A stretch of 64,000 nucleotides of DNA, taken from assembly GCF_020215645.1 (NCBI RefSeq), contig NZ_CP084058.1, forward strand, positions 10,532,501 to 10,596,500, in the 5' to 3' direction. This document shows positions 35,701 through 44,102 of the stretch, piece after piece (the first letter of the stretch is position 1; each line of letters starts with the position of its first letter). Under the pieces are notes generated by a model that was not told the DNA's origin, did not search any database, and was given only the letters and a program-made list of their open reading frames with translations. This DNA comes from Nonomuraea gerenzanensis. Lineage in GTDB: Bacteria > Actinomycetota > Actinomycetes > Streptosporangiales > Streptosporangiaceae. A program made the position numbers and the translations under genes.

Positions 35701-36015
35701 GGACACGGTGGGCTCGTTGTCGAGCGCGCCCGGCTCGACCAGCCCGGCCTCCGCCAGGCCGTTGAGCCGCTCCCTGACCCGGGTGGCCAGCTCGGCGGCG
35801 GCCTTGCGGGTGAACGTCAGGCCCAGCACGTTCTCCGGCTTGACCAGGCCGTTGGCGACCAGCCAGACCACGCGGCCGGCCATGGTCTCGCTCTTGCCGG
35901 AGCCGGCGCCCGCCATGACGACCATCGGCTCCAGCGGGGCCTCGATGACCGTCGCCTGCTCGGGGGTGGGCGGGAGGATGCCGAGCTTGCCGGCGAGTTC
36001 GGCGGGGGTCAGCAC
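32734..36015 (-). CDS. adnB: AdnB helicase-nuclease subunit
   Basis: This 1093-residue UvrD-like motor has Walker A (AGAGSGKSETM, about 35-45), LLDEYQDTSHAQ, GDPCQSIYGWRGA, MTVHASKGLEW and RLAYVAVTRAHYHL. A C-terminal RecB-type PD-(D/E)xK nuclease follows, with Asp and Lys in EVVDWKTG (about 1010). With AdnA it makes the mycobacterial-type end-resection machine that processes double-strand breaks. The GTG start overlaps the adnA stop in GTGTGCTGA, so the subunits are translationally coupled. Length and order match M. tuberculosis AdnB. Confidence 0.94.
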   Translation of the reverse strand: MLTPAELAGKLGILPPTPEQATVIEAPLEPMVVMAGAGSGKSETMAGRVVWLVANGLVKPENVLGLTFTRKAAAELATRVRERLNGLAEAGLVEPGALDNEPTVSTYHAYAARLVTDHALREGLEPTMRLVRPAVSWQLASRVVAMYDGPMDRIELGPPSVTAALLELAGELSEHLRSPADVRGVGEWLAARHAVLPGRTTLAQRKPLSVHAAREQLLPLVERYERLKRAREVIDYGDQMSLAARIAANHKEVGEIERGRYSVVLLDEYQDTSHAQLVLLRSLYGGGHPVTAVGDPCQSIYGWRGASAGNLRRFPKDFRTATGDQAPVRQLSVSFRNGDRVLDVAARVQLPLRMEAREVPVLVPGPNRIERGRVTCAFHETAEDEAKWIADGVARLLGQETAPDGLPWGEKERKKTLALQPQDVAILARKRSQFPALRRALEERDIPVEVVGLGGLLTVPEVSDIVATLRVLYDPTAGDALARLLAGPRWRIGPADLRVLGEQARTLARELSESHREDDPLDQVVADLAEERGSLVDALDELPDREEWLEPYSPLARTRLVALAQELRHLRAHTAQPLPDLISEVERRLGLDIEVAARSGTVGAFAARADLDAFLDAASRFAGDAEDPTLGAFLAYLQAAESEEFGLEAGRVGESNSVKLMTVHASKGLEWPVVVVPGLSQLVSTKGTIATGSIFPATPVMNSRWTENPRKLPYALRGDAADLPRLGGLSKEELAAFDEHCRERDLMEERRLAYVAVTRAHYHLIASGYRWGSATKPLEPSDFLLEIRDTADRISFWADDLAEGATNPLLAEPAEATWPVEPEGLRYESVLDGARLVEDALAGTLGPYEDEPIKAFEEERLRAWQRDTDLLLRERELHRRKPATTVELPAKLTVSALVTLAADPRELARRIRRPVPKKPAPLARRGTSFHKWLETRWDQQRLIDDLELYDEELEEADVRLAELQERFEQSEWADRRPVDLEVPFETMIADRLVRGRMDAVFERDGGGYEVVDWKTGQPPRGKKAARAASVQLAAYRLAWSHLAQVPLEEVGAAFHYVRANRTVRPVDLLDADGLVALIESVRLVDGGKPASGA

Positions 36016-39000
36016 ACCTGGCCCCCGTTGTCGTTGACCGGGCAGCTCGCCCTGGCCGCGCAGGTGCGGCAGCCGTCGTTCACCTTGGCCTGGAAGAACG
36101 GGCCGGACATGCCGATCGCCACGGTGTCGACCAGGTCCTTGGCCCAGCCCGGGTCCTTGTCGTCGGCCAGCGCGCCCTGCGACTGCTCCAGCGCGTCGTG
36201 CTTGCCCGCCGCCTTGCCGAGCTGCACCAGCGCCGCGCCGCCCGGCTCGGTCATGCCGTGCCTGGCGAACGCACCCAGCAGCGCGGCGAGCTGGTAGACG
36301 CCGAGCTGCGGGTGACGGTCGAGGTCGCCCGCCTTGGGCTTGGAGCCGCCCGTCTTCAGGTCGATGATCACCGCGCGGTTGTCGGAGTCGCGCTCGACCC
36401 GGTCGACGCGGCCCTTGATCTGGACGCCCTCCGACACCATCGCCGTGAACGCCTCCTCCAAAGCCACCAGCTCGCGCGGGTTCTCCTTGTGCCAGCGCAG
36501 GAACTTGCCGATCATCTGCTCGGCCACCTGGCGCTGCTTGCGGTTGTACCAGACGCCGCCGAAGTCGAGGTCGTTCCAGATCTGGTCGAGGCGGTCGCCC
36601 AGCAGGTCCTCGCTGGGCAGGTCGGTGGCCGCCAGGACGGCCAGGGCGTGGATGATGTTGCCCAGGCCCTGGGCGGTGCTGGTGCCCGCCGCGCCAACCG
36701 CCGTCTCCAGCAGCCAGCGCAGGCCGCACTTGGTGAAGCTCTCCACCGCCGACGGGGAGATGCTCACGATCCCGTCCGGCCAGCTCAGGGGGCGGTCGTC
36801 GGAGATGGGCGTGAGCGCGTACCAGTCGTTGGGGTGGGCGCCCTGCACCCCGGCGGCGGCCAGCCTGGCGAGCTGCCGCGCCGCCTCGTGCCTGACCCGG
36901 CGCGGCTTGGTGGGGTCGGTCACCGCGCTGCGCAGGTCCGCCACCAGGGCGGACAGGTTCAGCCAGCGGGCCCTGTCGTCGACCGTGGCCGACTCGACCG
37001 CGCCCGGCATCAGCTCCGACAGGAACCTGGACGGGCGCTCGTCGGTGTCCTCGCCGCCCACGGCCGTGACCACGAGCCTGCGCCTGGCCCGGGTGGCGGC
37101 CACGTAGAAGAGCCTGCGCTCCTCGGCCAGCATCTTGGAGACCAGCGAGGTCTTGTTCGGCTCGCCGCCCTCGACCGTCTCGATGAGGTCCTCCACGCCC
37201 AGCAGCGAGCCGCGCAGGCGCAGGTCCGGCCAGACGCCCTCCTGGACGCCCGCCACGACCACCACGTCCCATTCGAGGCCCTTGGCGCGGTGCGCGGTCA
37301 GCACGCGCACGGCGTCGCCGTCGGGGGCGCGGTCGGCCAGCGTGTCGCCGGGGATCTCCTGGGCGGCCAGGTCGTCGATGAACACCTCCGGGCCCGCCAT
37401 CGGCATCCGGTCCACGAACCTGGCCGCGTGGTCGAACAGCGCCACCACGGCGTCGAGGTCGCGGTCGGCCTGCGCGCCCCTGGGGCCGCCCGACACGCTC
37501 AGCTCGCTCCAGCGGGGGGCCAGGCCGCTGGCGTCCCAGATCGTCCACAGGAGGTCTTCCGCGGTGCCGTCCTGGCGCACGGCGTCGCGGGCGGCGGACA
37601 GGAGCTTGGCCACGCGTTCGGCGGGGAGGGCGATGTGCGGTTCTATACGGGTCAGCTCGCGGATGTCCTTGATGGCGGCGACCAGGAGCTCGCCGGACGA
37701 GCGCGCCTTGAACGGCAGCCCCTCGACCTCCTCGGCGATCCTGCCGCCGCCCGGCTCCTCGGCCGCGCCCGAGCCGGCGGCCTCGGACGCACTGCCGGAC
37801 GCGGCCTCGGACGCACTGCCGGACGCCACCTCGGACGCGGCCTCAGGCGCGCTGCCGAACGCGGCCTCGGTCGCAGCCCCGGCACCGGCCTCCGTGACGG
37901 CCCCCGCGCCCGCATCCACGGCTCGGTCGCCCGGCTCCACGTCCGGGTCGGCGGTCCGGTCACCCGGCTTTGCGTCCGGGTCGGCGGCGCCCGAGCCAGT
38001 GGCGGCGCCCGGGTCGGCGGTGGCGTCCGGGTCGGCGGCCTCGGTGGCGGCCACGCCCATGGCCTCGTTCTCGGCGATTTTGAGGGCGCGCCGCAGGCGC
38101 CGCACGCCGATCATGTCGGTGCCCCCCAGCGGCCCCGTCAGCAGCTCCTCCGCCGTCCCCTCGTCGAGCTCGGACGGATCCAGCGCCATCCGCAACATCG
38201 TCAGCAGCGGCCGCACCCCCGGCTCCTGCGCGATGGGCACCTCATCACCGGCGATCATCGTCGGCACGCCGGCGTTGGTCAGCGCCCGCCGCAGCAGCGG
38301 CACCTGCCGCCTGGCCGAGCGGACCAGCACCGCCATCCGGTGCCAGGGCACCCCGTCGATCAGGTGGGCGCGGCGCAGCGTGTCGGCCACGATCGCGGCC
38401 TCCTGGCTGGTGCTGTCGGCCAGCAGCACGCGCACCTCGCCCGGCTCGGTGTCGGGCGGCGCGACGAGGTCACGGTGGCCATGCCGATGATCGGGCCGAT
38501 CATCGGGCCGATGCTCCGGCCACTCGTCGGAAGCCTGGCCGGGCTCCTGCGTCGGCGCCGGGGCGACGGGCAGCTTGGCGGCCACCCGGCGCGAGGCCTC
38601 CAGCAGGTCGGCCCCGCTCCTGCGGCACACGCGCAGCGCCAGCACGGGTGCCTCGCGGCCGTCGAGAGTGCGGAAGCGCTCGGGGAACTTCATGATGCCC
38701 TGCACGTCGGCGCCCCTGAACCCGTAGATCGACTGGTCGGGGTCGCCCACCGCGATCAGGTCGCGGCCGTCGCCCGCGAGCTGGGACAGCAGCAGCTCCT
38801 GCGCGGGGTCGGTGTCCTGGTACTCGTCGACGAACACCACGTCGTAGGCCGCCCGCTCGCGCTCGCGCACGTCGGCCCCGGCCAGCAGCGCGGTGGCGGC
38901 GCCGACCAGCTCGGCGTAGTCGTAGGTCTCCTCGGGGGCCAGGTCGAACCTGTCCTGGTAGCGCTCGGAGAAGCGGCCGGCCGCCACCCAGTCGGCGCGC

Positions 39001-39572
39001 CCGTGCAGCCGGCCGAGGGCGATCAGCCGCTCGGCGTCGAGGCCGCGCTCGTTGGCGCGGGACAGGAAGTCGCGCAGCTCCTCGGCGAAACCGCGCGTCT
39101 TGAGCGGCTCGCGCAGCGACTGGGGCCAGTCGGGCGCGCCGCCCTCCAGCTCGCCGTGCAGCAGCCGCCGGATCTCCAGCAGCTGCTCGGGGCCGGTGAG
39201 CAGGCGTGGCGGGGCCTTGCCTGCCAGCACGCACTCGCGGCGCAGCAGCGCGTACGCGTAGGAGTGGAAGGTCATCGCCACCGGCGTGCGCGTGGTGCGG
39301 CGCAGCCGGCTGGTCACGCGGCGGCGCAGCTCCTCGGCGGCCTTGCGGCTGAAGGTGAGGATGAGCACGCGCTCGGGGTCGGCACCGCGCCGCTCGATCC
39401 TGTCGACCACGCTCTCCACGATCGTGGTGGTCTTGCCGGTGCCTGGACCTGCGAGAACGAGGAGGGGGCCGCGCCGGTGCCCGACGACGGCACGCTGATG
39501 CTCATCGAGCACAGGAGGCACATCGGGCCCCCCGCTGCCTCGCCGCACCAACCGCCAGGTCTGAGCACTCAC
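36009..39572 (-). CDS. adnA: AdnA helicase-nuclease subunit
   Basis: This protein of about 1187 residues has Walker A (AGPGTGKTTT, 41-50), FVDEYQDTDPAQ, GDPDQSIYGFRGA, LTAHRAKGLEWDVVVVAG and RRLFYVAATRARRRL. Its C-terminal nuclease carries IIDLKTGG and four Cys arranged for an Fe-S cluster (one in FTKCGLRW near 948, then CRTC...C at the end). A roughly 105-residue Ala/Gly/Asp-rich insert (about 505-610) makes it longer than the mycobacterial protein. GTG 39572 is preferred. A longer frame upstream has no supporting start or homologous N-terminus. Confidence 0.93.
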   Translation of the reverse strand: MSAQTWRLVRRGSGGPDVPPVLDEHQRAVVGHRRGPLLVLAGPGTGKTTTIVESVVDRIERRGADPERVLILTFSRKAAEELRRRVTSRLRRTTRTPVAMTFHSYAYALLRRECVLAGKAPPRLLTGPEQLLEIRRLLHGELEGGAPDWPQSLREPLKTRGFAEELRDFLSRANERGLDAERLIALGRLHGRADWVAAGRFSERYQDRFDLAPEETYDYAELVGAATALLAGADVRERERAAYDVVFVDEYQDTDPAQELLLSQLAGDGRDLIAVGDPDQSIYGFRGADVQGIMKFPERFRTLDGREAPVLALRVCRRSGADLLEASRRVAAKLPVAPAPTQEPGQASDEWPEHRPDDRPDHRHGHRDLVAPPDTEPGEVRVLLADSTSQEAAIVADTLRRAHLIDGVPWHRMAVLVRSARRQVPLLRRALTNAGVPTMIAGDEVPIAQEPGVRPLLTMLRMALDPSELDEGTAEELLTGPLGGTDMIGVRRLRRALKIAENEAMGVAATEAADPDATADPGAATGSGAADPDAKPGDRTADPDVEPGDRAVDAGAGAVTEAGAGAATEAAFGSAPEAASEVASGSASEAASGSASEAAGSGAAEEPGGGRIAEEVEGLPFKARSSGELLVAAIKDIRELTRIEPHIALPAERVAKLLSAARDAVRQDGTAEDLLWTIWDASGLAPRWSELSVSGGPRGAQADRDLDAVVALFDHAARFVDRMPMAGPEVFIDDLAAQEIPGDTLADRAPDGDAVRVLTAHRAKGLEWDVVVVAGVQEGVWPDLRLRGSLLGVEDLIETVEGGEPNKTSLVSKMLAEERRLFYVAATRARRRLVVTAVGGEDTDERPSRFLSELMPGAVESATVDDRARWLNLSALVADLRSAVTDPTKPRRVRHEAARQLARLAAAGVQGAHPNDWYALTPISDDRPLSWPDGIVSISPSAVESFTKCGLRWLLETAVGAAGTSTAQGLGNIIHALAVLAATDLPSEDLLGDRLDQIWNDLDFGGVWYNRKQRQVAEQMIGKFLRWHKENPRELVALEEAFTAMVSEGVQIKGRVDRVERDSDNRAVIIDLKTGGSKPKAGDLDRHPQLGVYQLAALLGAFARHGMTEPGGAALVQLGKAAGKHDALEQSQGALADDKDPGWAKDLVDTVAIGMSGPFFQAKVNDGCRTCAARASCPVNDNGGQVC
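37740..38060 (-). repeat. Low-complexity repeat insert within adnA
   Basis: This stretch encodes Ala/Ser/Glu/Gly/Asp-rich sequence of short repeats such as SASEAASG, GDRTADPDVEP and GAGAATEAA. Two exact 24-base copies lie at 37777-37800 and 37801-37824. The frame stays open, so it is a flexible insert rather than damage. Confidence 0.85.
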
Positions 39573-39716
39573 AGCACTAGATTCCACCAGACCACAGGGG
39601 TAGATCGTGCCGACTTGCCCGGTCCACCCGAGCGATCCGCCTACCGTATCGAGGCAAAAGTCAGATTTTCCTGCGACACGCCGGACACTTTGTTCGCCAG
39701 GAGCTTCACCCGTAGC

Positions 39717-39757
39717 GCGATATATCTTGACTTCGCAATGACGCGATATATCGTGAC
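39717..39757 (+). promoter_or_regulatory. Paired operator-like repeats over a leaderless promoter
   Basis: Two direct copies of GCGATATATC(T/G)TGAC (39717-39731 and 39743-39757) start 26 bases apart. Each contains the palindrome GATATATC. A -35 TTGACT (39727-39732) and a -10 TATCGT (39749-39754) with 16-base spacing fall inside or beside them. The predicted start point is at the methyltransferase ATG (39762), implying a leaderless mRNA. Repression by a protein binding both repeats is inferred. No regulator gene is adjacent. Confidence 0.6.
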
Positions 39758-39761
39758 TGTC

Positions 39762-40415
39762 ATGACAAAAGGCTACAGAGGCGTCGGCATGGAGGGCGCG
39801 ATCGCCCGCTGGTACGACGCCAGCAACGGCAAGGCCGCCTCCCGCCACGAGGAGCAGGTCGCCAAGGTCCGGCAGTACGCCAGCAAGGGCGCCAGGATCC
39901 TGGAGGTGGCCCCAGGCCCCGGCTACCTGTCGATCGCCCTGGCCGCGACGGGCGACTACACGGTCACGGGGCTCGACATCAGCGAGACGTTCGTCGCGAT
40001 CGCCCGGGGCAAGGCCCTCGACGCCGGCGTCCCGGTGGACTTCCGGCTCGGCAACGCCTCGGCCATGCCGTTCGACGACGACACCTTCGACTTCCTCGTC
40101 TGCTTCGCCGCGTTCAAGAACTTCGCCGACCCGGCGGGCGCGCTGCGCGAGATGCGGCGGGTGCTGCGGCCCGGCGCGACCGGCCTGATCGTCGATCTAC
40201 GCAGGGACGTGTCCAAGCAGGCCGTGGACGACGACGTGGCGCGGATGCGGATGGGCGTGCTGTCCAGGATGTTCACCAGGTTCGCGCTGCGCTCGTTCCT
40301 GCCTCGGCGGGCCTACACCAGGGCCGAGTTCGACGCGCTCGTCCAGGGGGCCGGCTTCGGCTCGTACGAGATCAGGCAGACGCCGCTGACGCTGGAGGCC
40401 GAGCTGCGCAAGTGA
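39762..40415 (+). CDS. Class I SAM-dependent methyltransferase
   Basis: This 217-residue Rossmann methyltransferase has motif I LEVAPGPGYLS, GLDISETFVAIA (acidic loop), FRLGNASAMPF and DFLVCFAAFKNF as motif II-III. The post-motif DLRRDVSKQAVDD is typical of UbiE-like small-molecule methyltransferases. ATG 39762 is preferred because the promoter repeats end just before it, though ATG 39738 is in frame. It is divergent from adnA. The substrate is unknown. Confidence 0.85.
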   Translation: MTKGYRGVGMEGAIARWYDASNGKAASRHEEQVAKVRQYASKGARILEVAPGPGYLSIALAATGDYTVTGLDISETFVAIARGKALDAGVPVDFRLGNASAMPFDDDTFDFLVCFAAFKNFADPAGALREMRRVLRPGATGLIVDLRRDVSKQAVDDDVARMRMGVLSRMFTRFALRSFLPRRAYTRAEFDALVQGAGFGSYEIRQTPLTLEAELRK

Positions 40416-40492
40416 CTTCGGGGATCCGGCCACGTACGGAACGTGCGGGCTTGTAACGTAGGGTCAACGTTCCCTGTGCGGGGGTTGGTCGC

Positions 40493-41119
40493 ATGCGCTG
40501 GCAGGTCCACTCCGAGAGGTCGGTCTACCTCGACCCGTGGCTCGACGTGCGGATCGCGGACGTGGAGCTGCCCGACGGGCGCCGGCTCGACCACCGCCTC
40601 GTCCGTACGGCGCCGGGCGCGGGCGCCGTCGTCACCGACGACCAGGACCGGGTCCTGCTGATCTGGCGGCATCGCTTCATCACCGACAGCTGGGGGTGGG
40701 AGATCCCGCTCGGGCAGGTGGACGAGGGCGAGCCGCCGATGGCCGCGGCGGCGCGGGAGGTCGAGGAGGAGACCGGCTGGCGCCCTGGAGCCCTGCGGCC
40801 GCTGCTGGCGGTGCACCCCAGCAACGGGTTCTCCGACGGGCTGAACCACATCTACCGGGCCGACTCCGCCACCCGCATCGGGGCGCCGTCCGACCCCTGG
40901 GAGGCCGAGCGGGTCGACTGGGTCCCGCTCGCCACCGTGCGCGAGCTGATCGCGACCGGCGACATCGTCTGCGGCACCAGCATCTCGGCGCTGCTGCACG
41001 CCTACGTCGAGAGCCTGCCCGACGGCCTCGCACCGCGCACCATGGATCTGGGCTTCCTGTACGAGTACGACCCGGGCAGGACCTACCCGCTGCCGGGAAA
41101 CCTGCCCGACCTCTTCTGA
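40493..41119 (+). CDS. NUDIX hydrolase (ADP-ribose pyrophosphatase-like)
   Basis: This 208-residue protein has the NUDIX box GQVDEGEPPMAAAAREVEEE with the downstream TGW. The preceding β-strand pattern VLLIWRHRFITDSWGWEIP is like ADP-ribose or nucleotide-sugar pyrophosphatases. ATG 40493 follows GGGGG at about eight bases. A hairpin terminator overlaps its 3' end. The exact nucleotide substrate is not readable from the sequence. Confidence 0.87.
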   Translation: MRWQVHSERSVYLDPWLDVRIADVELPDGRRLDHRLVRTAPGAGAVVTDDQDRVLLIWRHRFITDSWGWEIPLGQVDEGEPPMAAAAREVEEETGWRPGALRPLLAVHPSNGFSDGLNHIYRADSATRIGAPSDPWEAERVDWVPLATVRELIATGDIVCGTSISALLHAYVESLPDGLAPRTMDLGFLYEYDPGRTYPLPGNLPDLF

Positions 41120-41141
41120 CCCCGCGAGGCCAGAAGAGGTC
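41108..41141. terminator. Shared terminator hairpin of convergent NUDIX and TagF-like genes
   Basis: The perfect 11-bp arms GACCTCTTCTG (41108-41118) and CAGAAGAGGTC (41131-41141) flank a 12-base loop. The hairpin overlaps the NUDIX stop codon and ends 6 bases before the TagF-like gene's stop, so it can terminate both transcripts. Confidence 0.75.
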
Positions 41142-41146
41142 GTAGG

Positions 41147-43999
41147 TCAGGAGAAGAGCCGGTCCACCACGCGGGCCGTGGCCTTGCCGTCGTCCCTGGG
41201 CGCGAACGTGGCCCGGAAGGCGTCGTAGCGGTCGGCGTGCGCCGCCGCCACCTCCTCGATCGAGCGCAGCGCCTCCACCACCTCGGCCGACGTCGAGAGC
41301 AGCGGCCCCGGCGCCTGCTCGGGCAGGTCGATGTAGAGGCCGCGCTTGCTGGCGTACTTGGCCAGGTCGTAGCCGTACAGGACGATCGGCTTGCCGGTGG
41401 CGGCGAAGTCGAACATGACCGAGGAGTAGTCGGTCACCAGGACGTCGGCCACCAGCAGCAGCTCCGCGATGTCGGGATAAGTCGTGACGTCGCGGGCGAT
41501 GTCGGGGACGGCGGGCATGGCCTGCATCGGGTGCGCGCGGACCAGGATCTCGTGGTCGGCGCCCAGCGCCTCGCGGGCCTTGGCCAGGTCCAGCTTGACC
41601 ATGGCGTTCTTGCGGTCGTAGTCGCGCCAGGTGGGCGCGTACAGGACCACGCGCTTGCCTTCGGCCAGCCCCAGCCGCTCGCGCACCGCCGCCGCGAGGG
41701 CGTCGCGGTCGGGTGAGTTGAGCACGTCGTTGCGGGGCAGGCCGCTCTCCAGGATCTCGCCCTTGTAGCCGAACGCCTTGCGCAGCACCGGCGTGGCCCA
41801 CGGCGACTGCGACAGCAGCAGGTCCCAGCCGCGCACCTCGGCCGCCTGGCGGTGCCAGATCGGCGGGCGGGGGTCGCGCTGCATGTGCGGCTGGTCGTTG
41901 CCGATGAGCTTGGCCGGGGTGCCGTGCCAGGTCTGCAGCACCACCTGGTCCTCGCGCGCCCGGAACCAGGCGGGCAGGAAGGAGTTGGTGACGATGTGGC
42001 GGGAGCGGGCCAGCGCCTCGTGGTGCTCGCGGCTGCCGGCGCGCACCACGGTGGCGCCGCCGGGCGGCACGAAGGCGCCGTCCTTGACGATCCAGATGTG
42101 CTCACGGTCGTCGCCCCTGCGCAGCCGCTCCTCGTAGATGGCGCGGACGCTGTCGGCGTAGTGGCGGCCGTCGTTGACGACGTAGACGGTCGTGTCGCGC
42201 AGCGGCTCGGTGCGCTGGGCCGGGTAGAAGACGCGGCGCAGGACGTGCGTGCCCGCGACACCGCGCTCCTGCGCGGGCCGGTCCTCCTCCACGGTGATCA
42301 CCGGCACGTCGAAGCGGGTGGAGATCATGCGGAAGACGTGCCCGGCGAGCGTGCGCGGCTCCTCGTCGAGACCGGCCAGGGCCGCGTGGTCCATGCGCAG
42401 CGGGACGATCTCGCCGGAGGGGTGCCGCAGCGACAGGTTCCAGGTGCCGGAGGACAGCGGCACGGACTCGCCGAAGCGGTCCATGGCGCCGGGCTCCACC
42501 CGTACGGAGAACTCCTCGCCGGAGCGCTCCATGGGCACCCAGTAGGACAACCCGGACCGGTGCCGCAGCGTGAGCGTGCGGGGGCCGGGAGCGTCGGGGT
42601 AGTGACCGCGCAGGACCAGCGCCGAGCCCTCCCACACCGCGGAGGTGATCACGGGGCGGATGCGGTGGGCGGAGACGACCACGCGGTCGCGGCGGTCGCC
42701 GAGCACGGTGATCTCGCGGTCGCCCACAGGCGTGCGGGTCTCGACCAGGTCGGCCAGCATGACGGAGGCCGCCGGGTCGCCCTTGGGCTCGACCCAGAGC
42801 CGCCGGCCGTCCTTCTCCTGCAGCAGGGCGGGCACGGCCAGGCTCACCACGACCTCGGTGCCGCCGCCCGCCGGGGTGAACTCGGCGGCGATGCGGTGAC
42901 CGCCCAGCCGGGCGTGCCCCTTGGTGACCTGCCGGCCGGGCAGGAAGATCTTCAGCTCCAGCCGCTCGCCGTCGAGCGTCACGCCGGTCAGCTCGGCCCT
43001 GTTGGGCTGCAGCACGACCTGCAGCGCGCGGTCGGAGGTCCAGACGGGACGCACCCACCAGCCGGGCTTCAGCTTGAGCCCGGCGGGCCGCTCCGGGCGG
43101 CCGATCGAGGAGCCGCGCAGCAGGCCCGTGGCCCGCGCGCCCCGGCTCCAGAAGACGATCTCGGCCCGCCACGTCGTGGCGTCGGGCACGGAGGGGCGGT
43201 GCCGCATCCGGCGGCGCACGCCGGACACCACGCCGCGCACGGCGCCGCGCCAGCGCAGCGGCCACGGGCTCAGCTCGGCCGTGAAGCCCGACCAGTCGTA
43301 GTTGCAGCCCGGCTCGCGCGCGCCGTGGGTGGCCTCGGGGGCCAGGACGCGGCGGGTGCGCAGGCGGATCGGCGGCAGCCAGCGGGGCCCGCGCAGCACG
43401 ACGGTGGCCCGGTTGAACCTGCGGCTGCGCACCGACAGGCCGGCGAGGTAGGCGAAGCCGCTGACGCGCAGCTTGCCGCCGACCCAGACGATGTCGTCGA
43501 TGTGGGTCACCGGCACCAGGTCGGAGCGGCGCAGGCGGTAGAGGTCGGGTGGCAGCTCGTCGCGGAAGGGCAGGTCGGCGTACCAGCTCAGGCCCTTGCG
43601 GATGCGCTTGGACGGCTCCGCCGCCGCGGTGACCACCTTGGTGAGCGTCTCGCCCTCGACGAGCTCCTCGTCGGGACGGTGCTCGATCAGGTGGCAGATG
43701 ACGCGGCGCGCGACCGGCAGGTCGCGTTTGACGCGCGCGTCGACGCCCTTGAGGTAGGGGCGCACGAGGTCGAGCATTTCCCGCCGTCGCGCGGCGCCAC
43801 GCTTGACCGCGAGGTCGATGCGGGCCCCGAGGGGGCCGCTGAGCACCTCGCTGTCGAACGCCGCGTCGCGACCGCCGGGACCGACCGCTCGCATGACCGC
43901 TTCGAAGGGCTCGCCACGATCGCAGAGATCCTGGACAGCCTTCAGGCGGTCGGCGAGCGAATCGCCGCCCTGGCTCTGGGCTGTGACGCCGGTTGCCAT
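41147..43999 (-). CDS. CDP-glycerol glycerophosphotransferase (TagF-like) family protein
   Basis: This protein of about 950 residues has a C-terminal TagF-type GT-B catalytic region (about 580-950) with VLQTWHGTPAKLIG, LESGLPRNDVL, VLYAPTWRDY, RAHPMQ and VTDYSSVMFDFAATGKP. The N-terminal half contains β-rich segments (TLTLRHRSGL and related) as in actinobacterial multi-domain teichoic-acid enzymes. It should act at the inner face of the membrane to transfer polyol phosphates to a wall polymer. ATG 43999 is chosen. No other teichoic acid genes are adjacent. Confidence 0.88.
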   Translation of the reverse strand: MATGVTAQSQGGDSLADRLKAVQDLCDRGEPFEAVMRAVGPGGRDAAFDSEVLSGPLGARIDLAVKRGAARRREMLDLVRPYLKGVDARVKRDLPVARRVICHLIEHRPDEELVEGETLTKVVTAAAEPSKRIRKGLSWYADLPFRDELPPDLYRLRRSDLVPVTHIDDIVWVGGKLRVSGFAYLAGLSVRSRRFNRATVVLRGPRWLPPIRLRTRRVLAPEATHGAREPGCNYDWSGFTAELSPWPLRWRGAVRGVVSGVRRRMRHRPSVPDATTWRAEIVFWSRGARATGLLRGSSIGRPERPAGLKLKPGWWVRPVWTSDRALQVVLQPNRAELTGVTLDGERLELKIFLPGRQVTKGHARLGGHRIAAEFTPAGGGTEVVVSLAVPALLQEKDGRRLWVEPKGDPAASVMLADLVETRTPVGDREITVLGDRRDRVVVSAHRIRPVITSAVWEGSALVLRGHYPDAPGPRTLTLRHRSGLSYWVPMERSGEEFSVRVEPGAMDRFGESVPLSSGTWNLSLRHPSGEIVPLRMDHAALAGLDEEPRTLAGHVFRMISTRFDVPVITVEEDRPAQERGVAGTHVLRRVFYPAQRTEPLRDTTVYVVNDGRHYADSVRAIYEERLRRGDDREHIWIVKDGAFVPPGGATVVRAGSREHHEALARSRHIVTNSFLPAWFRAREDQVVLQTWHGTPAKLIGNDQPHMQRDPRPPIWHRQAAEVRGWDLLLSQSPWATPVLRKAFGYKGEILESGLPRNDVLNSPDRDALAAAVRERLGLAEGKRVVLYAPTWRDYDRKNAMVKLDLAKAREALGADHEILVRAHPMQAMPAVPDIARDVTTYPDIAELLLVADVLVTDYSSVMFDFAATGKPIVLYGYDLAKYASKRGLYIDLPEQAPGPLLSTSAEVVEALRSIEEVAAAHADRYDAFRATFAPRDDGKATARVVDRLFS

Positions 44000-44102
44000 A
44001 GGGGAGGCACCGCCTTTCGGGCCGCCATCAGTGTTCTGCCCATGGTAATGGGCGTCACATGTCACAGAATCGCCCGTTCGGTGAAACCGCAGGTCAACCG
44101 GG

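Noticed and set aside
32851..39738. Very long plus-strand frames opposite adnB and adnA
   Set aside because: Antisense shadows of two well-supported helicase-nuclease genes. Composition is extreme and motifs are absent.
39573..39848. Upstream extension of adnA by 92 codons
   Set aside because: The extension contains no helicase-like sequence and runs over the methyltransferase promoter repeats. GTG 39572 gives an N-terminus like that of the family.
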